Origin: Polaribacter sp. NJDZ03
GTDB taxonomy: Bacteria; Bacteroidota; Bacteroidia; Flavobacteriales; Flavobacteriaceae
Reading direction: 5' to 3'
NCBI RefSeq assembly: GCF_019263805.1
Contig: NZ_CP079195.1
Coordinates: 27,501 to 91,500, forward strand
DNA: 64,000 nt
Position numbers and translations under genes: made by a program. A model generated the notes under the pieces. That model was not told the origin of the DNA. It made no database searches and was given only the letters and a program-made list of their open reading frames with translations. Shown here in pieces: positions 1 through 7,743 of this stretch. Numbering within the stretch: the stretch's first letter is position 1; each line of letters begins with the position of its first letter.

Positions 1-1755
1 AAACAAGTCTTTATAGATTTCTTTGATGATTGCTCGTTTCATTTTCATGGTTGGAGTTAAATGTCCATCTTCAATAGACCAGACGTCTGGTGTTAGTTCA
101 AAACGCTTTATTTGTTCCCATTTACCAAAGTTTAAGTTGCATTTATCTACTTCTTTCTGAATACGTTCAATTACAATATCTGAGTTAGCTATTTCTTTAT
201 TTGTGGTACCAATATTTAAATTTTTATGTTTAATCCATTCTTTGATAAAATCAAAATTTGGTTGTATAAAAGCAGCTGGCATTTTTTCTCCTTCTCCTAT
301 AACCATCACTTGTTCTATAAATAAGGATTGTTTTAGTTCACCTTCTAATAATGGTGGTACTACATATTTACCTCCAGATGTTTTAAACATTTCTTTAGTT
401 CTACCTGTAATCTTTAAGAAGCCCTCACTATCTAGTTCTCCTTTGTCTCCAGTGTAAAAATAACCTCCTTTTAATACATTTTCAGTTCTTTCTAAGTCTT
501 TGTAATAACCTAGCATTACATTAGATCCTTTAACTAAAATTTCTCCAGTTTCTGCAATTTTTACTTCAACGTTATCTATTACTTTACCAACAGTACCAAC
601 TTTAAAACCTTTATTTCTTTGATCATTTACAGAAATTACAGGAGATGTTTCTGTTAAACCATACCCTTCCATTATTGGCATTCCTGCTGCTGCAAATACC
701 TTTGTTAATCTGGGTTGCAGTGCAGCACTACCGGAAACCATTATTTTTAATTCTCCTCCTAAAGCCGCTTGCCATTTAGAGAAAATTAATTTTCTAGCTA
801 TTTTTAATTGTGTTTCATACCACCAACCATTTACACCATAAGGTTCATACTTTAATCCTAAATTTACTGCCCAAAAGAACAATCCTTTTTTTATACCGGT
901 TAGAGCCTCTCCTTTTAAAATTATTTTATCGTAAATTTTTTCATACAAACGAGGTACCGCAGTCATTACATTTGGTTTTATTTCTTGTGCATTTTCAGAT
1001 AATTTTTCAATTGATTCTGCAAAATAAATAGAAACTCCACAATATTGATATAGATATAAAATCATGCGTTCAAATATATGACAGATCGGTAAAAAACTTA
1101 AACCAATAGATTTTCCATAATCAAAAGGAACACGTTTTTCTGAACTTAAAACATTGCTAACTATATTTCTATGTGATAACATAACTCCTTTAGGTTTACC
1201 TGTGGTACCAGATGTATAAATTAAAGTAGCTAAATCGTCTGTTTTTACATTGTTTTTTCTTTCTTCAACAATGTTTTGATTACTAGTGTCTTTACCAGAC
1301 TCTAATATCTCATTCCAACTTTTTTCACCTATTATATCATCAAATGTATAAACAGCCTTTAAACTGGTGTTACTTTTTATCTTATTTATTTTTGTTAGAA
1401 CCTCTATATCTGAAACAAAACAATAAATAGATTCTGAATGATTTAAAACATATTCGTAATCTTCTTCTGAGATCGTTGGATAAATTGGTACATTTTGTGC
1501 ACCGGTTTGTAATATTCCAATATCACATATGTTCCATTCTGTTCTATTTGTAGATGAAATTACAGCGATCTTATCATTTGGTTTTATGCCTAAATTAATT
1601 AACCCTCTACTAATTTGGTTGGCCTGATCAATATATTGTTGCGTTGTAATAGATTGCCAACTACCATTGGTTTTAGAACTAAATGCTTTTTCTAAATTAT
1701 AGGTTTCTAATTGGTAATAAGGAAAATCGAATAATCTTGTAACTTCTACTGCCAT
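1..1755 (-). CDS. Long-chain acyl-CoA synthetase (AMP-forming), C-terminus cut by window edge
   Basis: Reading the minus strand from the ATG at 1755 gives about 585 uninterrupted codons that run off the left edge; only the last few residues are missing. The P-loop of the adenylate-forming superfamily (YTSGTTGKPKGVMLSHRN) lies near residues 178-195. The EGYGLTETSP motif lies near residues 360-370 and the YTGD motif near residue 430. The large insertion-rich layout fits FadD/FAA1-type ligases, which activate long fatty acids with ATP and CoA for beta-oxidation or lipid synthesis. It is monocistronic as far as can be seen: the next gene upstream on this strand ends at 2105 and has its own terminator. 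The exact chain-length preference cannot be read from sequence. Confidence 0.93.
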   Translation of the reverse strand, partial: MAVEVTRLFDFPYYQLETYNLEKAFSSKTNGSWQSITTQQYIDQANQISRGLINLGIKPNDKIAVISSTNRTEWNICDIGILQTGAQNVPIYPTISEEDYEYVLNHSESIYCFVSDIEVLTKINKIKSNTSLKAVYTFDDIIGEKSWNEILESGKDTSNQNIVEERKNNVKTDDLATLIYTSGTTGKPKGVMLSHRNIVSNVLSSEKRVPFDYGKSIGLSFLPICHIFERMILYLYQYCGVSIYFAESIEKLSENAQEIKPNVMTAVPRLYEKIYDKIILKGEALTGIKKGLFFWAVNLGLKYEPYGVNGWWYETQLKIARKLIFSKWQAALGGELKIMVSGSAALQPRLTKVFAAAGMPIMEGYGLTETSPVISVNDQRNKGFKVGTVGKVIDNVEVKIAETGEILVKGSNVMLGYYKDLERTENVLKGGYFYTGDKGELDSEGFLKITGRTKEMFKTSGGKYVVPPLLEGELKQSLFIEQVMVIGEGEKMPAAFIQPNFDFIKEWIKHKNLNIGTTNKEIANSDIVIERIQKEVDKCNLNFGKWEQIKRFELTPDVWSIEDGHLTPTMKMKRAIIKEIYKDLF

Positions 1756-2104
1756 ATATTCATATTATAATTGAAGTAGGCAAATTATGAATTTTAGATT
1801 GATTTAACAAATACTTACTATAAGAGTTTTTTATTAAGAATAATTTAATTTTTATACAACAATATATTCATATTATTAATTAATATAATATTTGTTTGTG
1901 AGTCTTGTATTCTAACTATTGTTTTATTTAAAGGGACTTCTATATTTCTCATAGAAATCTATTATTGTGATATTTAGAAAAAAAAAAGCTAGCTTTTTTT
2001 AAAAAGCTAGCTGTATACGGTTTTGGTTAGCCCCCTAATTCCAACCTCTTCCATTATGGGTGCAATCTATAATTAATTGTATAAATTATAGCAGGTATAA
2101 ATAC
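1756..2104. other. 349-bp intergenic region
   Basis: AT-rich spacer between two minus-strand genes. It holds the intrinsic terminator of the 2105-2899 gene and presumably the promoter of the acyl-CoA ligase. The sequence ATAATTTG near 1783-1790 (minus strand) resembles the TAnnTTTG box but is out of register by one base. No gene seen. Confidence 0.6.
1977..2012 (-). terminator. Intrinsic terminator after the pentapeptide-like gene
   Basis: The arms AGCTAGCTTTTT (1987-1998) and AAAAAGCTAGCT (2001-2012) pair over 12 bp with a 2-nt loop. Read on the minus strand they are followed by a run of about ten T residues. Confidence 0.75.
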
Positions 2105-2899
2105 CTATTTTGCATTTATCAGGTGTTTATTAAAGCTTTTTCCGTTAATTTTAGTGTATTTGGAATCAATCTCGTAGTCAACTTTCATATTTGTAATATT
2201 AAATTCACCAGAGACTTTCATGTATTTGATGTTTAAGTCTTCTTTAAAATTGGTGTTTTTAAAAGACACACCATCTAAAAATTGCGTGTATTTATATGTT
2301 GCTACCTCTTTAAATATTGCATCTTTAAAACTTACATTACTATTAAACTTCGCGTATTTAAAAGTAGCAATTTCATAGTAGGTTGTATTTGTAAAATTAA
2401 TTTTGCTATCAAATTTAGCATATTTAAAAGTGCTATCATCTTTAAATGTACTTCCAGAGAAATCAGTGTTTTTTTCAAAGCGAGAGTATTTAAACATTGC
2501 TTTATGCTCAAATATGCAGTTCTTAAAAATAGTTTCATTTTCAAAACTAGCTGTAAAAGTTAGTTCAGATTCTTTATCTGGTATATAGGCTAAAACATCA
2601 TCTTTAAAAGTACAGTTGATAAAAGAAATATTTACATCTATTATTTTTTTAATTTCGTTAGTTGAGTTTTCAGAATTCCAATTAAACCAGCTACTTTTCT
2701 TTTTATTAGATTTTTTTTTAAGAGCTTCATTCTTAAAAGTAAAATCTAATACACCAATAATAGTCGAATTATTTATTGAAATTGATTTTCCTGCTTTTAT
2801 ATCTTCCATAATAGTAGCGGCTTTAATTTTATTTTGAGCAATACTAATAGTAGAGATTAAAAATAATGTGATTGCAAATAGAACTTTTTTATTTTTCAT
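2105..2899 (-). CDS. Secreted pentapeptide-repeat-like protein
   Basis: 264 aa. The first ~21 residues form a Sec signal peptide (KKVLFAITLFLISTISIAQ). Residues ~115-240 consist of short repeats with an aromatic or hydrophobic residue every five positions, for example FKNCIFEHKAMFKYSRF and FKYAKFDSKINFTNTTY. This is the pattern of a right-handed quadrilateral beta-helix, but the canonical A(D/N)LXX form is degenerate and Phe/Tyr-rich. The region from ~60 to 75 is Lys/Ser-rich and probably a loop. No enzymatic motif is visible, so a structural or binding role in the envelope or outside the cell is inferred. The gene stands alone with its own terminator. Confidence 0.75.
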   Translation of the reverse strand: MKNKKVLFAITLFLISTISIAQNKIKAATIMEDIKAGKSISINNSTIIGVLDFTFKNEALKKKSNKKKSSWFNWNSENSTNEIKKIIDVNISFINCTFKDDVLAYIPDKESELTFTASFENETIFKNCIFEHKAMFKYSRFEKNTDFSGSTFKDDSTFKYAKFDSKINFTNTTYYEIATFKYAKFNSNVSFKDAIFKEVATYKYTQFLDGVSFKNTNFKEDLNIKYMKVSGEFNITNMKVDYEIDSKYTKINGKSFNKHLINAK

Positions 2900-3018
2900 T
2901 TTATGAATATTAATTGTTATACATAATAATGACTTTTTTTTTTATAGATTGTGACACTTTAACCATATAAATATTTTAAACTCGTAATTACAGGAGTACA
3001 GCGTTATTTACAAAATGC

Positions 3019-3052
3019 AAAAAAGACCAAATAATTAAATTTGATCTTTTTA
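3019..3052 (-). terminator. Intrinsic terminator after the AraC-type regulator
   Basis: The arms AAAAAAGACCAAAT and ATTTGATCTTTTTT pair with one mismatch around a short AT loop. The minus-strand side ends in T-rich sequence about 100 bp past the stop codon. Confidence 0.65.
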
Positions 3053-3150
3053 AACTCCATAGCAAATATACTTTGTATAATATAATTAAAATATTTCCCC
3101 CAAAACATTTTATAATAGTATATAAGTAGGCAAATATAGAAATAGTAGAA

Positions 3151-3984
3151 CTAATTTTTTTGTAATAAATCGTAATAGTTATTTTTTAAAGCTTGCTTTA
3201 CAATTATGTAATCTTCTTTAAAGTAATTTTTAAAAGAGTTTGAAGTAAATAATTTAAAATCTTTAGCAAAGTGAGATTCATCATAATAATCGTACATGAA
3301 TATTAAGTCTTTTAATTCTATCTGACCTTTTTCATATTTTCTCATTAAATTTAGAAAACGTTTTATTTGAATATACTTACCAGGTGTTATACCAACCATT
3401 TTTTTAAACTCAGTTTCTAATGTCTTTTGCCCAAAAGGAATGGTCTTTAAAATATCATTTACAGAAATTAACCCTTCTTTTTTATTTATCAGTAGAATAA
3501 CATGATCTATAATTATAGTCTTTTTATCTTCTAGGATAGGTAAAGAGTTTAGAAAAATAGAGATTTCTTTAAATAGGTTTTCATAATTATCTTGGTAATT
3601 TAAAAAGATAGTTTTTAATTTTTTTGATAAATTTGGTTTTAAAGAATCTAACGGAAGATGTTGGTTTGTTATTTTAGAAAGATCAATATTGGTTAATTTA
3701 AATAGTGTAGTAGGTTTAAAACTAATTCCACAACACAAACCTACATTGTCTACAACAACAGGATATGATTTTATAAATTGTCCAAATATAGTTAGCCCTT
3801 TTAATTCTTTTTTACTTTTATTTTGTATGGTATATTGGTTACCAGAATAAATATAAGAAATGCTAGAAAACGCCATAGGAATTATGATAGTTGTAAAAGG
3901 CGTATCTTTTTTGGAGTATTCAATACTATAGAATTCATCTACTAAATGAGAAGCTGTTTCTGTATTATAATATTTTAAATTCAT
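3151..3984 (-). CDS. AraC-family transcriptional regulator
   Basis: 277 aa with no signal peptide. The C-terminal ~100 residues (about 165-265) form the two helix-turn-helix AraC DNA-binding domain, including the conserved second-helix stretch FKKMVGITPGKYIQIKR. In the second HTH the sequence YDYYDESHFAKDFKLFTSNSF fits the family signature. The N-terminal ~150 residues resemble the ligand or cupin-like N-domain seen in flavobacterial AraC proteins (LTIFGQFIKSYPVVVDNVGLC) but give no clue to the effector. The gene is divergent from the GIN-domain gene at 4290, with a 305-bp shared upstream region. Regulation of that neighbour, or of itself, is possible but not shown. Confidence 0.85.
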   Translation of the reverse strand: MNLKYYNTETASHLVDEFYSIEYSKKDTPFTTIIIPMAFSSISYIYSGNQYTIQNKSKKELKGLTIFGQFIKSYPVVVDNVGLCCGISFKPTTLFKLTNIDLSKITNQHLPLDSLKPNLSKKLKTIFLNYQDNYENLFKEISIFLNSLPILEDKKTIIIDHVILLINKKEGLISVNDILKTIPFGQKTLETEFKKMVGITPGKYIQIKRFLNLMRKYEKGQIELKDLIFMYDYYDESHFAKDFKLFTSNSFKNYFKEDYIIVKQALKNNYYDLLQKN

Positions 3985-4289
3985 AAGGATAACTTTATCA
4001 ACTCTAATAATTTTTGGAGTCTCAATTTATTTACAATCATTTTTTTGACTAAAAAATAGAAATTTAATCACTTTGTTTATGTACTACTTTCGATTTTTTA
4101 GAAGAATTATCTTTAAAAAAGTAACGTATAATTATAAAGTAAGATTATTTGAACTCTTTTTATTCTTTCTTTTTTTAGTAAAAATAGATAAAACAGTAAC
4201 AAATTAAAAACAGAATAGTCTTTTACGTAGTCATAGCGTAGTAATAAAACTATTAAGTACGTGTAATACTCAAATCTAAAATAAAAACC
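3985..4289. other. Divergent intergenic region between araC-type and GIN-domain genes
   Basis: 305 bp of AT-rich sequence between two divergent start codons. It must hold both promoters. A TACTTTCG sequence near 4085-4092 (plus) matches TAnnTTTG with one mismatch. No reading frame worth calling was found. Confidence 0.5.
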
Positions 4290-5036
4290 ATGAAATTTAA
4301 ATCAATTATTTTCTTTTTAAGCCTACTATTTTTCAACAATAATACCAAAGCACAAGCAACTATTCAGCTAAGTTCTAGTTTTAACAAAATTATAGTGAGT
4401 CCTCACATAGAAGCTGTTTTTATAAAAGGAACTAACCCAGGTATTGTAATAGAAGATATTAGTGTTCCTTTAGAAAAATTTAAATACGAAATAGAAAAAG
4501 GAACATTACAAGTCTATTTAGAAGGTGCTAAAACCTATACAAAAAATAAAAAAATAGTAACTAAAAATTACCAAAAGAAGGTTCCATTATATAATAATAG
4601 GGTAGTTAAAGTACTTATCACTTATGCAGATGTATCCTTGTTTTCTATAAGAGGAGAAGAAAAAATTACATTTCAAACCCCTTTAACTCAAAAAGAATGT
4701 ACATTAAGGTTATATGGAAAATCTGAAGTTACCATTCCTACAATTAAAGTTGATAAATTAAATATCTCTATTTATGGGGATAGTTTTTTAAAGATGAATA
4801 AAGGACATGTAACAAAGCAAAAAATTACGGCCTACGGAGCAAGTAAAATAATGGCAACAAGTGTTATTGCAAAAGAAACTAAAATTACAGCCTATGGAAA
4901 TGGCGTTTTTCAATTAAATACATCAGAACGAATTAAGGTAAATTCTTATGGAGAAGCAACTATTTTGTATAAGGGAAATGCACAACTTAAAAAAGGAATT
5001 GTTATTGGCGAATCTACCATTAGAAAATTAATTTAG
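4290..5036 (+). CDS. GIN-domain (DUF2807-type) secreted envelope protein
   Basis: 248 aa. A signal peptide (FKSIIFFLSLLFFNNNTKAQA) is followed by a beta-strand-rich protein with the start of a 'head GIN' domain: FNKIIVSPHIEAVFIKG, then alternating short strands ending in repeated Tyr-Gly turns (KITAYGASKI, KITAYGNGVF, KVNSYGEATI). This repeat pattern is typical of the putative auto-transporter adhesin head GIN family of Bacteroidota, which forms a single-stranded beta-helix. The molecular role of the family is not established. The plus-strand gene stands alone, with a repeat element and terminator directly downstream. Confidence 0.8.
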   Translation: MKFKSIIFFLSLLFFNNNTKAQATIQLSSSFNKIIVSPHIEAVFIKGTNPGIVIEDISVPLEKFKYEIEKGTLQVYLEGAKTYTKNKKIVTKNYQKKVPLYNNRVVKVLITYADVSLFSIRGEEKITFQTPLTQKECTLRLYGKSEVTIPTIKVDKLNISIYGDSFLKMNKGHVTKQKITAYGASKIMATSVIAKETKITAYGNGVFQLNTSERIKVNSYGEATILYKGNAQLKKGIVIGESTIRKLI

Positions 5037-5040
5037 ACTT

Positions 5041-5120
5041 AGGGCGTTTCCAAAGGTCGGGCTTTCCGCTATATCTTTTTACAGAAAAAGTAAAAAGGAT
5101 GCCGCTTTAATCCCTAACGC
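5041..5120. repeat. Flavobacterial-type intergenic repeat element
   Basis: The GC-richer stretch starts AGGGCGTTTCC, continues through GGTCGGGCTTTCCGCTATAT and ends ATCCCTAACGC. It contains an internal inverted repeat (ATCTTTTTAC / GTAAAAAGGAT), and its outer ends are weakly inverted (AGGGCGTT / AACGC). From memory this matches a short repeat common in flavobacterial intergenic regions; that is recognition, not a search result. Confidence 0.55.
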
Positions 5121-5158
5121 AAAACAGCTTTTAGATTTTTCTAAAAGCTGTTTTTTTA
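5121..5158 (+). terminator. Intrinsic terminator
   Basis: AAACAGCTTTTAGA and TCTAAAAGCTGTTT form a 14-bp stem with a T-rich loop, followed by seven T residues. It serves the GIN-domain gene. Confidence 0.85.
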
Positions 5159-5291
5159 TTTAAATGGTTTTGTTTTTATTTTAAAAATAAAAGAAATTAT
5201 TCAAAGTATTTACACTGAACGGATAGATACAAATTATTTAAAATTTTAATAAATTGCTTTTATATAGCGAAGCTTAAACAAGTAATTTAAG

Positions 5292-5299
5292 TACTTTTG
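5292..5299 (+). promoter_or_regulatory. -7 promoter box TACTTTTG
   Basis: Exact match to the Bacteroidota consensus TAnnTTTG, 25 bp before the ATG at 5324. It overlaps a possible TTG start at 5297, so that upstream start is very unlikely. Confidence 0.65.
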
Positions 5300-5323
5300 C
5301 AGTGTATAAATTTAATACACTCT

Positions 5324-5887
5324 ATGCTTAAAAAGCACGTAAAACAGCTCTCGTTTAGTTTAATATTATTAAGCCATTTAGGTTTTTTAGCTGCTATTTT
5401 ATATGAAAAACAGCAAAACATTTATGTTTCCATATTTGTTGTATTGGTAATTATATTACTTCTAATCAGATATAAAAAAACTTCATTAAAAGCCAAAAAT
5501 CATGATTTAGAACATGTATTAACTGTTGCATTTGTTTTTTTTGGAGCCATTATTACCTACGTTTTAAGTGTTTCATTTAAATTAAGTAGTGTTTTAGCAG
5601 CAAGTTTAGTCGGTTTGGTTTTTAGTTTTGTTCCTACATTTTTTACAAAAAATAACTTTATTAAAGGAATGCCTACCGCAGTTTATTGTGGTGCTTTTGT
5701 TGGTATGACAAATGTTAATATTGCTCCAGATTATATATTTATAGCACTAGCAAGTGTTATAACAGGTTTTCTGTTAGTAGGTACAAAAGATGCTTTTCAT
5801 GGTTTTGGAGGTAAATTAGGAACCTTAGCCTTTGGAGGTGTTACCCTTGCTTTTTTTATCACTTTTATAATTTCTAGATGGCTTTAG
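5324..5887 (+). CDS. Multi-pass membrane protein, first of a paralogous pair (unknown function)
   Basis: 187 aa from the ATG at 5324, chosen because the promoter box lies at 5292-5299. About six hydrophobic segments are visible (roughly residues 8-27, 35-52, 65-86, 90-107, 132-150 and 160-183). A conserved tail contains CGAFVGM, then APDYIFIALASV, then FHGFGGKLGT. The same ordered motifs recur in the next gene, which overlaps it by 10 nt, so the two probably arose by duplication and work together in the inner membrane, perhaps as a heterodimer. I do not recognise the family. There is no obvious substrate-binding or catalytic motif apart from the Gly-rich segments. Confidence 0.75.
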   Translation: MLKKHVKQLSFSLILLSHLGFLAAILYEKQQNIYVSIFVVLVIILLLIRYKKTSLKAKNHDLEHVLTVAFVFFGAIITYVLSVSFKLSSVLAASLVGLVFSFVPTFFTKNNFIKGMPTAVYCGAFVGMTNVNIAPDYIFIALASVITGFLLVGTKDAFHGFGGKLGTLAFGGVTLAFFITFIISRWL

Positions 5888-6339
5888 ATAACTTTATATT
5901 ATTAATTGTAGGAGGTCTATCTTCTATAATTACATTTCTTTTGCAAATAAAATACAAACAAGGACCTGTTAGGTCTTCTGCTTTGGTTGGTGTTTTAGTA
6001 GGTGTATTTGTTTTAGTATTTCCTAATTTATTATCAACTTACTTAACAGAAAATTTGCCACTAGTTTGTTTTGGAGCTTCTTTTATAGGTATGGTATCTT
6101 CAAAAATTATGTCAGATTATTTGCTAATAGGTTTTTCAGGAGTCGTTTTTACACTTATTTATTTTAATACAAGTAATTATTTTAGTGGCTTTGGAGGTGG
6201 TTTAGGATCTGCCGCTTGTATTGCCTTATTAGTAACTTTAAGTATCCCGGTATTAATGAAAAAAAGAAAATTAAGCAATGGGTTTTTATTATTAAGAAGG
6301 CAAATGCGTTCTAGAATGAAAAAGAAAAATTACAAATAA
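5878..6339 (+). CDS. Multi-pass membrane protein, second of a paralogous pair (unknown function)
   Basis: 153 aa with 4-5 hydrophobic segments. Its start codon lies inside the last codons of the upstream gene (10-nt overlap), which suggests translational coupling. The segment FGASFIGM...MSDYLLIGFSGV...FSGFGGGLGS aligns by eye with CGAFVGM...APDYIFIALASV...FHGFGGKLGT of the upstream protein. The C-terminus is strongly basic (KKRK...RRQMRSRMKKK) and should lie in the cytoplasm. A two-subunit membrane channel or transporter is a reasonable guess, but nothing in the sequence fixes it. Confidence 0.75.
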   Translation: MALDNFILLIVGGLSSIITFLLQIKYKQGPVRSSALVGVLVGVFVLVFPNLLSTYLTENLPLVCFGASFIGMVSSKIMSDYLLIGFSGVVFTLIYFNTSNYFSGFGGGLGSAACIALLVTLSIPVLMKKRKLSNGFLLLRRQMRSRMKKKNYK

Positions 6340-6362
6340 ATTTAAATTCAAAAAAATATATA

Positions 6363-6414
6363 AAAAAAACAGTTTTTAGATTTTTCTAAAAACTGTTTTT
6401 TTTATACCAATATA
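6363..6414. terminator. Bidirectional intrinsic terminator
   Basis: AAAACAGTTTTTAGA and TCTAAAAACTGTTTT pair around TTTT, with A-run and T-run on both sides. It lies between convergent genes and can serve both. Confidence 0.85.
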
Positions 6415-6424
6415 ATTATATGTT

Positions 6425-7651
6425 TTAATGAGATTTATAATGATGTTCTTTAGGTTTTCTTTCTCTAAAAGTACCTGCAAAAAGTAGACCACCAATAATT
6501 GCCATTAATATAAAAGTAACTTCTTCAAATAAGTTTGCAGAAGCAGTAATAGACGGATTAAAAAAGGAACTACTTAAGCCCATAAAAGACTTGCTACCTG
6601 GTACCAACATAATAATACCTAGCGTTAAATAGACCGATTTTGGTGTTTTAGAAATTCTACCAAATATACGGCTGATACCAACAACACTTAAAGTACCAAT
6701 AAAAGTACTTACTAGAATACCTAAACCAGATGATAAAAATACGGTTATAAAAAAGGCAAAAATACCTGTTAAAACGCCAAAAAACATATCCTTCTTTCTT
6801 ACTTGAAATATTGGTAAAATACAAATAGAAAATATGGGTATTGCAAAAAAGATAGTCCATTGTGGCATATCAGACACATAATGAGTTAAATCAATATCAA
6901 GTAAAGAAGTCATTAAGCCTAAGCCTAGTATTACACCAAAAAATTGTTTAAATAAAACAACCATTGCATCAAATAGTTTTGCGCCACCAGCAACCAAACT
7001 TTTAGAGGTTATTTCTTCTAACGCTGTTGTAATTGCCAATCCTGGAATAAAAATAATTATAGAAGCTAATATGGTTAACCCTAAATTAAAATCTGGAAAA
7101 ATAAATGTTAAAAGACAAGCAAAAATAGTGACTACCAAAGCACATAAAGACTCAAAAACACTTTCTACATATTTAGATTTGTTAGCTAAATATACAAATA
7201 GATAAGTAAGTGTACCTAGAAGTAAAGAAAAGATAAAAGAGATCCAGTTTGTACCAATCATTAAACTAAAAGATCCAGCAGCAAAAGCATATGCTAAAGT
7301 TAATGTTAAATGATTTACCTCTTTGGTTTTAGCATGAATAATCTTTAATTCTTTGTCTATTTCACTTACCTCAATCTCTGTATCAATTACCTTGTTGGTT
7401 AGTTCATCAATTCTAGAAAAAGCACCTAAATTTAAAGATCCAGGCGGAATGCATTCAACATAATTGTAAGAATTGTTTTCATCATAAAAAACATAATTTA
7501 CCCAAGTAGGTAAATCCATAAAACTACCTGTAATACCTTTTGTTTTGGCAACCTGTGTTAAATATGATTGAATTTTATAGGAAGGAATACCGTATATATG
7601 TAACGCTTTTCCAATTTCTACTATAAATTGATATTTTTCTGGAACTTTCAT
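6425..7651 (-). CDS. ThrE-type threonine/serine exporter family protein
   Basis: 408 aa. The N-terminal ~115 residues are soluble (DUF1212-type start EIGKALHIYGIPSYKIQSYL). Ten or so hydrophobic segments follow to the C-terminus. The conserved signature IPGLAITTALEEITSKSLVAGGAKLFDA near residues 200-225 marks the ThrE superfamily. In this family the two halves (an N-terminal domain with five helices and a DUF3815-like half with five helices) are either fused, as here, or split between two genes. The expected role is proton-coupled export of threonine or serine, or of other small metabolites. It is flanked by terminators on both sides and so is a single-gene unit. Confidence 0.85.
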   Translation of the reverse strand: MKVPEKYQFIVEIGKALHIYGIPSYKIQSYLTQVAKTKGITGSFMDLPTWVNYVFYDENNSYNYVECIPPGSLNLGAFSRIDELTNKVIDTEIEVSEIDKELKIIHAKTKEVNHLTLTLAYAFAAGSFSLMIGTNWISFIFSLLLGTLTYLFVYLANKSKYVESVFESLCALVVTIFACLLTFIFPDFNLGLTILASIIIFIPGLAITTALEEITSKSLVAGGAKLFDAMVVLFKQFFGVILGLGLMTSLLDIDLTHYVSDMPQWTIFFAIPIFSICILPIFQVRKKDMFFGVLTGIFAFFITVFLSSGLGILVSTFIGTLSVVGISRIFGRISKTPKSVYLTLGIIMLVPGSKSFMGLSSSFFNPSITASANLFEEVTFILMAIIGGLLFAGTFRERKPKEHHYKSH

Positions 7652-7691
7652 TTGTACTAATTAAACAGTGCTATTTTTATTGATTATTAGA

Positions 7692-7726
7692 GCCAAAAAA
7701 AGGGCTTTAAAAAAGCCCTTTTTTAT
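7692..7726 (-). terminator. Intrinsic terminator of purL
   Basis: AAAAAAGGGCTTT and AAAGCCCTTTTTT pair around a short A-rich loop; the minus-strand side ends in a T run. Located 18 bp past the purL stop. Confidence 0.85.
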
Positions 7727-7743
7727 ATACTTTTTTTGAGGTA

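Noticed and set aside
2282..2837. Plus-strand frames inside the pentapeptide-like gene
   Set aside because: They arise from the AT-rich repetitive coding strand; the minus-strand protein has a signal peptide and repeat pattern.
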